The notes beneath the pieces were generated by a model. It was not told where the DNA came from. It saw only the letters and a program-made list of their open reading frames with translations, and made no database searches. From assembly GCA_050261915.1 (NCBI GenBank), contig JBLNDT010000089.1, forward strand, positions 62,001-126,000: a stretch of DNA of 64,000 nt, in the 5' to 3' direction. This stretch comes from UBA699 sp050261915. Its GTDB lineage: Bacteria > Bacillota > Clostridia > Clostridiales > Clostridiaceae. Position numbers and translations under genes: made by a program. The first letter of the stretch is position 1. The number at the start of each line of letters is the position of its first letter. Below, piece after piece: positions 43,967-52,997 of the stretch.

Positions 43967-44158
43967 TTATATAGCACGCTGAACTTTACCAGAACGAAGG
44001 CATCTAGTACAAACGTGTATAGTCTTAGGTGTTCCCTCAACTATAGCCTTAACTTTTCTTAAGTTTGGAGCCCATGTTCTTTTACTTTGACGGTGTGAGT
44101 GGCTATACTGAACTCCAGCAATAACACCTTTTCCGCATACTTCGCATTTTCTTGACAC
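43967..44158 (-). CDS. rpmB: 50S ribosomal protein L28
   Basis: A 63-residue protein matching L28: SRKCEVCGKGVIAGVQYSHS, KRTWAPNLRKV and the second CxxC pair HVCTRCLRSGKV, making the zinc-ribbon form. The start is the GTG at 44158 because GAGGAGGTG precedes it; the upstream in-frame GTG is part of the SD. It lies alone and convergent to spoVM. Confidence 0.95.
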   Translation of the reverse strand: MSRKCEVCGKGVIAGVQYSHSHRQSKRTWAPNLRKVKAIVEGTPKTIHVCTRCLRSGKVQRAI

Positions 44159-44323
44159 TGAAAACACCTCCTCGATTCAAACATTATTTATTTTAACATA
44201 TATACTGTATCCTATGCAAGTGTAATATGATATTATAGAGTAAAAATATATTTAAATCCTTGAATAAATTAGGTATTTAATATAAAATATTTTATAAGGT
44301 GTTATATTTAAGGAGGGTTTTGT

Positions 44324-44674
44324 ATGATAGGCAATATTACAAATATAAACGGCTTAATAAATTATTCCGAAGAGGTTTTAGCTAATATTGTAGGTGTTTC
44401 AACAATGGAGTGTTATGGAGTCGTTGGTATGGCATCTAAAAATGCAACCGATGGACTTTGGGAGCTTATCCATGGAGAAAATTTAAGCAAAGGTGTTAAG
44501 GTTCGCTCTAAGGATAATGAATTATATATAGAACTGTATATTATGGTGGAATACGGAACTAGGATATCAGTTATTGCAAACAATGTAATTCAAAAAATTA
44601 GATATAATGTAGAAAATTACACAGGATTAAAGGTATCAAGCATCACAGTAAACGTACAAGGTGTTAGAGTCTAG
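44324..44674 (+). CDS. Asp23/Gls24-family protein (YloU-like)
   Basis: A 116-residue protein with the DUF322 pattern: INYSEEVLANIVGVSTMECYGVVGMASKN region, LYIELYIMVEYGTRISVIANNVI, and the terminal VSSITVNVQGVRV. These proteins are membrane-associated or envelope-stress factors. It precedes the DAK2/FakA-like gene by 15 bp, a conserved pair (yloU-yloV). The SD AAGGAGGG precedes the ATG. Confidence 0.9.
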   Translation: MIGNITNINGLINYSEEVLANIVGVSTMECYGVVGMASKNATDGLWELIHGENLSKGVKVRSKDNELYIELYIMVEYGTRISVIANNVIQKIRYNVENYTGLKVSSITVNVQGVRV

Positions 44675-44689
44675 GGGGGTATTTCATAA

Positions 44690-46303
44690 ATGATACATTC
44701 AAAAATTGATGGACAGGTATTTTACAATATGGTGCTCAATGCAAACAACAGGCTTGAAGAGCAAAAAGACCTGGTGAATTCATTAAATGTTTTTCCAGTA
44801 CCTGATGGAGATACAGGTACAAATATGTCCATGACATTCAGATCCGCTGTTATGGAGATTAGAAACAGCAAAGATGAATCTTTAGGGGAAATTTCTAAAA
44901 AGCTTGCTAAAGGTGCCTTAATGGGAGCAAGGGGTAACTCAGGAGTAATTTTGTCACAGATTTTACGAGGAATTGCAAAGGGACTTGAAGGAAAAAATGA
45001 AGTTGATTCTAAAGAGTTTGCAAATGCTGTAATGGAAGGATCAAAATCAGCGTATAAAGCAGTAATGAGACCTACAGAAGGAACAATTTTAACTGTTATA
45101 AGGGCAGCAGGAGAAAGTGCAGTTAAGTCAGAGGCAGAGGATCCAGTATCACTTATGGAGGATATATGTGAGCAAAGTCTTCATATTTTGAACAAAACCC
45201 CAGAAATGCTGCCGGTGCTAAAGAAAGCTAAAGTTGTTGATGCTGGCGGAAAAGGTCTCCTTATTCTTTTAGAGGGAATGAAGGAAGTTTTAGTTGAAAA
45301 AATTGATTCAGTGGAACTTATTGAAGTTCAAACTGCTTCAAATGATTCCAAGCTAAAAGATTTTGAGAGTGAAGATATTGAATTTGGATACTGCACTGAA
45401 TTTTTCATATTATCTCCAAAAGGGGAAGCTGAAAATTTAAAATCAAAGCTGGAACCTGTTGGTGATTCACTTTTGGTTGTGAGTTCTGATGATTTGATAA
45501 AGGTTCATGTGCATACAAATGATCCGGGTTTAGTTTTATCTGAGGCATTAAAGTTAGGAGAACTAAGCAAAATAAAAATTGATAATATGAGAGAGCAGCA
45601 TAGAAGTATTATTGATACGGAAGAAGTAGAGGAAATTATAGAAGACAAGAAATATGCATTTATTTCAGTAGCAATGGGAAAAGGAATATCCAGCATATTT
45701 GAGGATTTAGGCGTGGACTGTGTCATTGAAGGTGGACAGACAATGAATCCAAGCACTCAGGACATTTTAAATTCAATTGAAAAATTAAATGCAGAGTGTA
45801 TATTCATTCTTCCAAACAATAAAAATATAATAATGGCTGCAACCCAAGCAGCTGAGCTTTCTGATAAAAATGTGCAGGTTATACATTCAACATCAATTCC
45901 ACAAGGGATTACAGCAGTAACTGCATTTAGCAGCGAACTCTCCATAGATGAAAACCTTGAGGCTATGAATCAAGCTATATCTGCAGTTGCATCAGGGGCA
46001 ATTACCTATGCTGTAAGAGATACAGAAATTGATGGCACAGTAATAAAAGAAGGAAATATACTTGGTCTTATTGATAGTAAAATAGTTGAAGTTGGCCAGG
46101 ATGTATATTCAGTTGCAGAAAGTCTTATACCTAAAATGGTTTCAGAATCTAGTGAGCTAATTACAATATTTTACGGAAGTGACTGTAATGAAGATGAGGT
46201 AGAAGATTTTGTATCTAAATTAGAGGATAAATATTCAGATTTAGATGTACAGTGCTACGATGGGGGTCAGCCTTTATATTATCTATTAATATCAGTTGAA
46301 TAA
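44690..46303 (+). CDS. DAK2-domain protein, fatty acid kinase FakA-like
   Basis: A 537-residue protein. The N-terminal DhaL domain has VFPVPDGDTGTNMSMT (Mg-ATP aspartates, about 34-49) and GARGNSGVILSQILRG. The FakA central domain follows, and a DegV-like C-terminal domain has HSTSIPQGITAV. FakA phosphorylates fatty acids held by FakB/DegV proteins for phospholipid synthesis. No fakB is adjacent. The order (Gls24, DAK2, recG) is conserved in Firmicutes (yloU-yloV-recG). Confidence 0.88.
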   Translation: MIHSKIDGQVFYNMVLNANNRLEEQKDLVNSLNVFPVPDGDTGTNMSMTFRSAVMEIRNSKDESLGEISKKLAKGALMGARGNSGVILSQILRGIAKGLEGKNEVDSKEFANAVMEGSKSAYKAVMRPTEGTILTVIRAAGESAVKSEAEDPVSLMEDICEQSLHILNKTPEMLPVLKKAKVVDAGGKGLLILLEGMKEVLVEKIDSVELIEVQTASNDSKLKDFESEDIEFGYCTEFFILSPKGEAENLKSKLEPVGDSLLVVSSDDLIKVHVHTNDPGLVLSEALKLGELSKIKIDNMREQHRSIIDTEEVEEIIEDKKYAFISVAMGKGISSIFEDLGVDCVIEGGQTMNPSTQDILNSIEKLNAECIFILPNNKNIIMAATQAAELSDKNVQVIHSTSIPQGITAVTAFSSELSIDENLEAMNQAISAVASGAITYAVRDTEIDGTVIKEGNILGLIDSKIVEVGQDVYSVAESLIPKMVSESSELITIFYGSDCNEDEVEDFVSKLEDKYSDLDVQCYDGGQPLYYLLISVE

Positions 46304-46325
46304 AAAAGCCTTAGGGCTTTTTTTA
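46302..46325 (+). terminator. Terminator after the DAK2/FakA-like gene
   Basis: AAAAAAGCC pairs with GGGCTTTTTTT around TTA; a short stem with a long U-tract. Confidence 0.8.
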
Positions 46326-46363
46326 TTGTTCTCCATATGTTACTTTATAGATAGGGTGATATA

Positions 46364-48385
46364 ATGAATATTTTTGATGATATATCAGTAATAAAGGGTG
46401 TAGGACCTAAAATAAAAGAAAGTCTTAATAATTGCCTTATATTTAATATAATGGATTTGATATTATATTTTCCAAGGGACTATGAAATAATAAATAGTAC
46501 AGAAAATGGCAGAAATATATTCTGCTGCAGGGTTATTAAAATTGAAAGAGATATAAGAACAAAGAACTCTAAAACTATTACTACCGTTGTTTTTGAACAT
46601 GAAGGTAAAAGAATAAAAGGCAAATGGTTTAACCAGCCATATATCAAAAATAGTTTTATTGCTCACAATGAGTACAATCTACTTGGGAAGCTTCAGGAGT
46701 TCAAAGGTGAATTATCCTTAATAAACCCTTCTATAGTAAACAAAAGCACTTTTGAGAATGGTAAGGAGACTATTATACCAATATATCCACTTAAGGGGTC
46801 AATTACAAATAGTATTTTGAGCAAACTTATAAAAGAGGTGCTAAACAACACCTCCATTACTGAAAACATGCCTTTTTGGATCCTTAATAAGTATAATTTT
46901 TTTTCATTAGATGAAGCATTTCATACAATACATTTTCCTAAGGATTTAGGAGACCTTAAAAATGCCAGGAATAGACTCAAATATCAGGAATTGTTTTCTT
47001 TTTCACTAAAACTCAATGCTTTAAAAGAAATTTATAAAAATGAAAAAGATGGAATAGGTTTTAAGGTTTCAAAAGAAATGAGTGAGGTAACTAGTATTTT
47101 GGATTACGAGCTGACAAATGCTCAAAGAAAGGTATTAAGAGAAATACTAAGTGATCAAAAAAAATCCATTCCAATGAATAGATTGATTCAAGGTGATGTG
47201 GGCAGCGGAAAAACCATTGTATCATTAATATCTATTCTTAATGTAATAAAAAACGGATATCAGGCAGCACTAATGGCCCCTACAGAAATTCTTGCATCCC
47301 AGCATTATGAGGAAGCTTTAAAATTCTTGAATAAATTTAATGTTAATATTGAACTTTTATGTGGAAGCACCACAGCAAGAAATAAGAAATTAATAAAAGA
47401 AAGAATCAATAATGGGGAAACTGAACTTGTTATAGGTACTCATGCATTGCTTGAAAATGATGTTTCTTTTAAAAACCTTGGACTTGTGGTTACAGACGAA
47501 CAGCATCGTTTTGGTGTTATTCAAAGAAGCAGACTTATAAATAAGGATAAATGTGTTGATGCACTTGTAATGACAGCTACACCTATACCAAGAACACTTA
47601 GCCTCCTTCTATATGGAGATCTAAGTGTATCTGTTATTGATGAACTTCCCCCAGGTAGAAAAAAGATAGAAACTTTTGTATTTGAACAAAATAAAAGAAA
47701 GCAAGTTTATGAATTTGCCCGTAAAGAAATTAAACTTGGTAGACAGGTTTATGTAGTGTGTCCTGTGATAGAGGAAAATGAAAACACAAATCTAAATTCA
47801 GTAAATATGATTTTTGACGAGTTGAAAAATAGTTATTTTAATGATGTAGAAATAGCTGTTATTCATGGTAAAATGAAGGGCAAAGAAAAAGAAGACATTA
47901 TGAATAAATTTAAAAATAATATTATTAAACTTATAGTATCCACCACAGTAATAGAAGTTGGTGTAAATGTTCCAAACGCAACAATTATGATTATTGAAAA
48001 TGCAGATAGATTTGGTTTGGCACAGCTTCATCAGCTGAGAGGAAGAGTTGGCAGAGGAGTAGACAAATCCTATTGTATGCTAATATCAAGTTCTAAAAAC
48101 AGTATTTCTAAAAAAAGACTTGATATTCTTAAAAAAAGCAACGATGGTTTTTACATAGCTGAAGAAGATTTAAAATTAAGAGGAAGCGGAGAAATTTTTG
48201 GATTCAGGCAGCACGGAGAAAATAACTTTATTATTGCAGATTTGCTTGATGATGTATCAATATTGAAAGCTGCATATGCTGATGCAAGTGAGGTATTTCA
48301 AAGCTCCGATCCACAAAACTTAAAAATAAAAAGTGAATTTATAGAAAAAATTGAAAAGAACTCAAATTATATATGCTTCAATTAA
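46364..48385 (+). CDS. recG: ATP-dependent DNA helicase RecG
   Basis: A 673-residue branch-migration helicase. The wedge/OB domain occupies the first 150 residues. Walker A is QGDVGSGKTIVSL (about 282-294), the DEXH box VTDEQHRFGV, motif III TATPIPRT, and motif VI QLRGRVGRG. The C-terminal LRGSGEIFGFRQHG is a RecG signature. It reverses stalled forks and processes Holliday junctions. Confidence 0.96.
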   Translation: MNIFDDISVIKGVGPKIKESLNNCLIFNIMDLILYFPRDYEIINSTENGRNIFCCRVIKIERDIRTKNSKTITTVVFEHEGKRIKGKWFNQPYIKNSFIAHNEYNLLGKLQEFKGELSLINPSIVNKSTFENGKETIIPIYPLKGSITNSILSKLIKEVLNNTSITENMPFWILNKYNFFSLDEAFHTIHFPKDLGDLKNARNRLKYQELFSFSLKLNALKEIYKNEKDGIGFKVSKEMSEVTSILDYELTNAQRKVLREILSDQKKSIPMNRLIQGDVGSGKTIVSLISILNVIKNGYQAALMAPTEILASQHYEEALKFLNKFNVNIELLCGSTTARNKKLIKERINNGETELVIGTHALLENDVSFKNLGLVVTDEQHRFGVIQRSRLINKDKCVDALVMTATPIPRTLSLLLYGDLSVSVIDELPPGRKKIETFVFEQNKRKQVYEFARKEIKLGRQVYVVCPVIEENENTNLNSVNMIFDELKNSYFNDVEIAVIHGKMKGKEKEDIMNKFKNNIIKLIVSTTVIEVGVNVPNATIMIIENADRFGLAQLHQLRGRVGRGVDKSYCMLISSSKNSISKKRLDILKKSNDGFYIAEEDLKLRGSGEIFGFRQHGENNFIIADLLDDVSILKAAYADASEVFQSSDPQNLKIKSEFIEKIEKNSNYICFN

Positions 48386-48459
48386 ATTGTACAATAATAA
48401 CAGATATGATAAAATATTAGATAAAATTAGACATTTTTATAATTCCCGGGAGGTATAAT

Positions 48460-49020
48460 ATGAGAATTATTTCAGGAAGAGCCAAAGGCAGAAAACTTCT
48501 GGCTCCGGATGGTTACGATACAACGAGACCAACACTAGACAGAGTAAAGGAATCTATGTTCAGCATTATTCAGCTTAGAATACTAGGATCTAAGGTACTG
48601 GATGTATTTGCAGGTACTGGAAGTTTAGGCCTTGAAGCTGCCAGCAGAGGTGCAAAAGAATGTATACTTGTTGATAGAAGTCCGGATACGTATAAATATT
48701 TACATGAAAATATTAAAAATCTTAAACTAGATGATGTGTGCAGAAGCTTAAATATGGATTCTTACCAAGCCTTAGAAAAGCTGGGAAAAGAAAAAATGGT
48801 ATTTGACATTATATTTATTGACCCGCCATACCTTAAAAACATGATACCAAGAGCTGTAGAAATAATCGAAAACCTTGGTTTGTTAAATAAAGAGGGAATA
48901 ATTGTTTCAAAAATTGATTCTAAAGAAGAGCTATATAATGGTACTGAAAATATTATTTTAAGTGATTATAGAAAATATGGAAATACCACAATTTGTTTTT
49001 ATAAATATAAGGAAATGTAG
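48460..49020 (+). CDS. rsmD: 16S rRNA m2G966 methyltransferase
   Basis: A 186-residue methyltransferase. It shows MRIISGRAKGRKL, PTLDRVKESMFSII, DVFAGTGSLGLEAASRG (SAM motif I, about 47-63) and the catalytic DPPY (about 123-126). It methylates G966 of 16S rRNA. In most Firmicutes coaD follows it; here a coiled-coil gene does. Confidence 0.95.
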   Translation: MRIISGRAKGRKLLAPDGYDTTRPTLDRVKESMFSIIQLRILGSKVLDVFAGTGSLGLEAASRGAKECILVDRSPDTYKYLHENIKNLKLDDVCRSLNMDSYQALEKLGKEKMVFDIIFIDPPYLKNMIPRAVEIIENLGLLNKEGIIVSKIDSKEELYNGTENIILSDYRKYGNTTICFYKYKEM

Positions 49021-49031
49021 GAGGAAAATCC

Positions 49032-49556
49032 ATGGATGTTATTAGTCTACTAGAATATCTTGAAGAAATAATTGAAACTTCTCCAAAGGTTCCGGTTACT
49101 GGAAAAATAATGATAAATAAAACTGAAATTCTTGACATAGTGGACCAAATAGTTAATTATCTGCCTGAGGAACTTAAGAGAGCTAAATGGGTATGTGAAG
49201 AGAAGGATAGAATTCTAAGCGAAGCAGTAGAACAAGCTGAAAAATTAAAACAGGAAAACCTGGAACTCCTTAGAAAACAGATAGAAAATCACAATATTAC
49301 CAAGGAGGCCAAGCTTAAGGCAGAGGAAATAGAACTCCAAGCACTTAGAAATGCAAAAACCATGCGATTAAACGCTAAGGATTATGCAAACAGCATATTA
49401 AGTCAGCTTGAATATGAAATTGATCAAAAGGGACAGATGCTTCTAGACAACATGAAAAAGGACATGGAGAGTTTTATTATTAACCTTGAAAATGATATAA
49501 ACATTAAAGGAAATACAATTAGAGAAAATATTAAAGAGTTAAGGGAATTTAAGTAA
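49032..49556 (+). CDS. Coiled-coil protein, ATPase/DivIVA-like, conserved in clostridia
   Basis: A 174-residue protein. The N-terminal 55 residues (MDVISLLEYLEEIIETSPKV...ILDIVDQIVNYLPEEL) are followed by a long, almost continuous charged helix from about 60 to 174. This resembles F/V-type ATPase b subunits or DivIVA-like coiled coils. A catalytic motif is not seen. Clostridial homologues sit between coaD and ylbJ, and here the same position is kept without coaD. Its 3' end overlaps the convergent ylbJ end by 18 bp. The function is unknown. Confidence 0.75.
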   Translation: MDVISLLEYLEEIIETSPKVPVTGKIMINKTEILDIVDQIVNYLPEELKRAKWVCEEKDRILSEAVEQAEKLKQENLELLRKQIENHNITKEAKLKAEEIELQALRNAKTMRLNAKDYANSILSQLEYEIDQKGQMLLDNMKKDMESFIINLENDINIKGNTIRENIKELREFK

Positions 49557-50600
49557 ACCCTTAATATTATAAAATACAAAAGGTAGTATAAGCAGTGTTA
49601 AGGCAAATAATTGAATCATTGAGTTTGATGATTTATAAACTATGTTTGCGGTAAAAACACTGCTTTTTGCCATAAAAAAACTTCCTAAAACAAAAGTTAT
49701 TAATCCGCTGATTACTCCTTGAAACAGCTTTAAACCTATATATTTCAAGATGGGAACCTTATATTTTGCTGCAAATGAATAAACCTGTGCAATAATTGAC
49801 ATACCGCTGAAAGCCAGAATAAAACTTATCAATGAAAGCTTAAGGATTAATTCACAGTTTGTTTTAGATATCAGGCTGCATCCATTAGTCATTTCTATTA
49901 TTCCAATAATCATATTTTTTGCTATCCCTGAGCTTAATAATAAATTGTTTATATAAGAATTTATTACAGAAAAAATAATTACAAAACCCCCAATTGATAT
50001 ACTGGTGCTTAGACCGTTATCAACACTGTTTTTTATTGCTTCACCAAAATTAACAGGGGAAAATAAGTGATTTCTTTTACAGGGGCTTTTTTTGTACTCT
50101 TTAAAAGGTAAAATAATTCCTAAAACAGCACAGGAAGCATAACATGAAAATACAAGGAGATACCCTGAAATATTATTATGAAGCATTGATATACCTACTG
50201 TACCAATAATAAATATGGGACTTGGATTAGATGCTATATTTAGAAGTCTCAGGAATGTACTTCTTTTAATTATACCTCTTTCATACAAGTCACAGCTGTA
50301 TTTTGCTCCTAGGGGATATCCGCAAAGCATACTAACTATTATTACAAATCCGCATTCTTCCGGAAGGCCTAAAGGTCTGCATAAAAACCTTCCAAACAAT
50401 CTTGAATATATAAAAACCCCATCATATGCCAAGATAAGGTTTGACACAACAAGAAATGGGAAAAGACTAGGGAATACCTTGTAAAAAAAAAGCAGTGCTC
50501 CATTTATGGCTGAATCAATACAAAGTTTTGGAGCTGCTGCTATTTCTATTATAATTATGGTGGCTATTATGGTTATAATTAAACTTTTATTTTTAAACAA
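49539..50600 (-). CDS. ylbJ: Sporulation integral membrane protein YlbJ
   Basis: A 353-residue polytopic membrane protein with about eight hydrophobic segments. It has the YlbJ features ALLFFYKVFPSLFPFLVVSNLIL, MLCGYPLGAKYSCDLYERG and NIASNPSPIFIIGTVG. In Bacillus it is made under SigE and is needed for heat-resistant spores. Start codon is TTG at 50600 with AGAGG 5 nt upstream. It follows tmcAL on the same strand and may be in one unit. The 3' end overlaps the coiled-coil gene on the other strand. Confidence 0.9.
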   Translation of the reverse strand: MFKNKSLIITIIATIIIIEIAAAPKLCIDSAINGALLFFYKVFPSLFPFLVVSNLILAYDGVFIYSRLFGRFLCRPLGLPEECGFVIIVSMLCGYPLGAKYSCDLYERGIIKRSTFLRLLNIASNPSPIFIIGTVGISMLHNNISGYLLVFSCYASCAVLGIILPFKEYKKSPCKRNHLFSPVNFGEAIKNSVDNGLSTSISIGGFVIIFSVINSYINNLLLSSGIAKNMIIGIIEMTNGCSLISKTNCELILKLSLISFILAFSGMSIIAQVYSFAAKYKVPILKYIGLKLFQGVISGLITFVLGSFFMAKSSVFTANIVYKSSNSMIQLFALTLLILPFVFYNIKGLLKFP

Positions 50601-50646
50601 GGGAACCTCTATAATAATGTTATATAGTATTTATATTTTAATAAAT

Positions 50647-51837
50647 TTATAATATTACAGGACCATTGTAAAAATCCTGGTTATACTTTACCCTGTTTGT
50701 TAAAAGACTGTAAGAATTGGTTACCTGGATATCAAGGTCCAAAGATTTGAACCTTCCTTTTTTAACCTTTGTAATTAGTGGAATTGATGATGTTTTTGAA
50801 GCCTTTCTTAGCAACGCTGCACCTTTATTATTGAATCCAAGTATCCTTGCATAGGCAGGGGGACTTTTTCTAAGAATATCTGTATTATAGGAATCAAAAC
50901 CTGCATAAAACTGGCATAAAATTCTACTTATTCTTGAATAAGCATATCTTTTAGTTTTTATATTTGATATAAGTTCCTCATATTCAAAATATTTTTCTAT
51001 GCTGCTGAATATTCTTTTTTCTATACCTTCAGTCACGTCAGGTAAATTTTTCAATGAGTTTTGGTTGGTATAAAATTTATATTTAATGAAGGGTATCATA
51101 TCTTGGGCATCAGCTATGGTTTTTTCTGATTTTCCCTGCTTTAAAATATTAAATACATCTAAAGGTACATGATTTTTTAATTCTTCAATACCATCTTCAG
51201 ATTTTAAATATTTTCTAATGGAAGTTGCACTGGAAAATCTGCTTAAATTATCCTGGTTATAATCACTTCCAATTCTTTTTACAGCCACAGGCATAATGCT
51301 GCTTTTTAATTTTAATAATGCTTTACAATATTCAATGCCCAATATGTTATTTGAATTTTGCATAAAACCTGAAATATCATGTTTAAAAAATTCATTTAGT
51401 GCAATGTTTCTCGCAGATGAAAAATTATTTCCTAAATCAAGCTGCATTTTTAATATTGATTTATATTCTTGCGGTTCATTTATCAATACCTCTGCAATAC
51501 TAAGCATTTTATCAATTTCAGCAAATTCAGAGCCAAAGCACAGGTTATCTATTATACCTAGTGAGTTTAACAATCCTACTGCTCCAGAACCAAAAAATTC
51601 AGCAGAAGATAGGCTGTAAACAGCAGGTAACTCAATAACTAGGTCGATACCGTTGTTTATAGCAATTTTTGCCCTTGTCCATTTATCCAGAAGGGCAGGC
51701 ATTCCTCTTTGAACAAAATTTCCGCTTAAAACTGCAACTATTGCTTCTGAACCTGCAAATTTCTTACAAAGCTCTATATGCTTTAAATGCCCATTATGCA
51801 TTGGATTATATTCTACAATCACACCGGTAACCTTCAT
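50647..51837 (-). CDS. tmcAL: tRNA(Met) cytidine acetate ligase TmcAL
   Basis: A 396-residue nucleotidyltransferase-like protein (formerly YlbM). The start MKVTGVIVEYNPMHNGHLKHI carries the HxGH-type site. It also has VLSGNFVQRGMPALLDKWTRA, DLVIELPAVYSLSSAEFFG and FSSATSIRKYL. It acetylates the anticodon wobble C34 of elongator tRNA-Met using acetate and ATP. Acetate is the product of the divergent pta-ackA pathway next to it, a natural link, though regulation is not evident. Confidence 0.94.
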   Translation of the reverse strand: MKVTGVIVEYNPMHNGHLKHIELCKKFAGSEAIVAVLSGNFVQRGMPALLDKWTRAKIAINNGIDLVIELPAVYSLSSAEFFGSGAVGLLNSLGIIDNLCFGSEFAEIDKMLSIAEVLINEPQEYKSILKMQLDLGNNFSSARNIALNEFFKHDISGFMQNSNNILGIEYCKALLKLKSSIMPVAVKRIGSDYNQDNLSRFSSATSIRKYLKSEDGIEELKNHVPLDVFNILKQGKSEKTIADAQDMIPFIKYKFYTNQNSLKNLPDVTEGIEKRIFSSIEKYFEYEELISNIKTKRYAYSRISRILCQFYAGFDSYNTDILRKSPPAYARILGFNNKGAALLRKASKTSSIPLITKVKKGRFKSLDLDIQVTNSYSLLTNRVKYNQDFYNGPVIL

Positions 51838-51905
51838 ATTTTTACTCCTTTTTTAAAATATTATGATTTTTTTTATGCAAATTTTTATTTTTTTAAAATT
51901 TTTGG

Positions 51906-51935
51906 TTGATAAATACACTATAAAAGGATTATATT
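51906..51935 (+). promoter_or_regulatory. Probable promoter of pta-ackA
   Basis: TTGATA at 51906-51911 with TATATT at 51930-51935 (18-nt spacer). The region is AT-rich, so alternatives exist. Confidence 0.5.
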
Positions 51936-51979
51936 ATATATATGCATAAAAATAAACATTTTGGAAGGGGTATAGTTTA

Positions 51980-52978
51980 ATGGACTTTATGAATGAGATT
52001 TTTAAAAAAGCTCAAAGTAACATGAAAAGAATAGCGCTGCCAGAGGGAGAGGAAGAAAGAACTCTTATTGCAAGCCAAAAAATCAAAGAAATTTCCATAG
52101 CTGATGTTGTATTAGTTGGAAATAAGGAAAACATAGTTTCAAAGGCTGCAGCACTTGGGGTAAACCTTGAAGGAATTGAAATTGTTGACCCTGAAACTTC
52201 TCCTAAAAAAGCTGCTTATGTTGAAGGTTTTTATGAGCTTAGAAAAAGTAAAGGCATGACCATGGAAAAGGCAGAAAAAGTTATAAGTGATCCGCTTTAT
52301 TTTTCTACAATGATGGTTAAAACTGGAGATGCAGACGGAATGGTTTCCGGAGCAATTCACACTACTGGTGATTTGTTAAGACCTGGTCTGCAGATAATTA
52401 AAACTGCGCCAGGAATATCTACAGTATCCAGTACATTTGTAATGCTTGTTCCAAATTGCGAATTTGGACAGGATGGAATGTTCTTATTCTCAGATTGTGC
52501 AGTTAATCCAAATCCAACTGCAGAACAACTTGCAGCAATTGCAATAAGCACTGCTGAAACTGCAAAAGCATTATGCAATATGGAGCCAAGAGTTGCAATG
52601 CTTTCATTCTCAACTATGGGAAGTGCAGAACATGAATTAGTTGATAAGGTTAGAGAAGCTACTAGAATAGCAAAAGAACTTAGACCTGACCTTATGATAG
52701 ATGGAGAAATCCAGCTGGATGCTGCAATAGTTAAAAAAGTTGGAGAATTAAAAGCTCCAAACAGCCCAGTTGCTGGAAAAGCAAATGTTCTTATATTCCC
52801 AGACCTACAAGCTGGAAATATTGGATACAAGCTAGTACAAAGATTTGCTCATGCAGAAGCTATAGGCCCTGTATGTCAAGGTTTTGCAAAACCAATAAAC
52901 GATTTATCAAGAGGCTGCAGCGTAGATGATATAGTTAACGTAGTGGCACTAACTGCTGTTCAAGCACAGAATATGTAA
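51980..52978 (+). CDS. pta: Phosphate acetyltransferase
   Basis: A 332-residue enzyme of the short Firmicute type. It shows IALPEGEEERTLIAS, DADGMVSGAIHTTGDLLRPGLQ and TVSSTFVMLVP, and the C-terminal block FPDLQAGNIGYKLVQR. It converts acetyl-CoA and phosphate to acetyl phosphate and CoA. It is paired with ackA 19 bp downstream, the standard substrate-level phosphorylation route to acetate. Confidence 0.97.
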   Translation: MDFMNEIFKKAQSNMKRIALPEGEEERTLIASQKIKEISIADVVLVGNKENIVSKAAALGVNLEGIEIVDPETSPKKAAYVEGFYELRKSKGMTMEKAEKVISDPLYFSTMMVKTGDADGMVSGAIHTTGDLLRPGLQIIKTAPGISTVSSTFVMLVPNCEFGQDGMFLFSDCAVNPNPTAEQLAAIAISTAETAKALCNMEPRVAMLSFSTMGSAEHELVDKVREATRIAKELRPDLMIDGEIQLDAAIVKKVGELKAPNSPVAGKANVLIFPDLQAGNIGYKLVQRFAHAEAIGPVCQGFAKPINDLSRGCSVDDIVNVVALTAVQAQNM

Positions 52979-52997
52979 TATTTGGAGGAAGATTAGA

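Noticed and set aside
52357..52830. A 157-codon minus-strand open frame within pta
   Set aside because: Antisense to conserved pta codons, no SD; arises from biased codon use.
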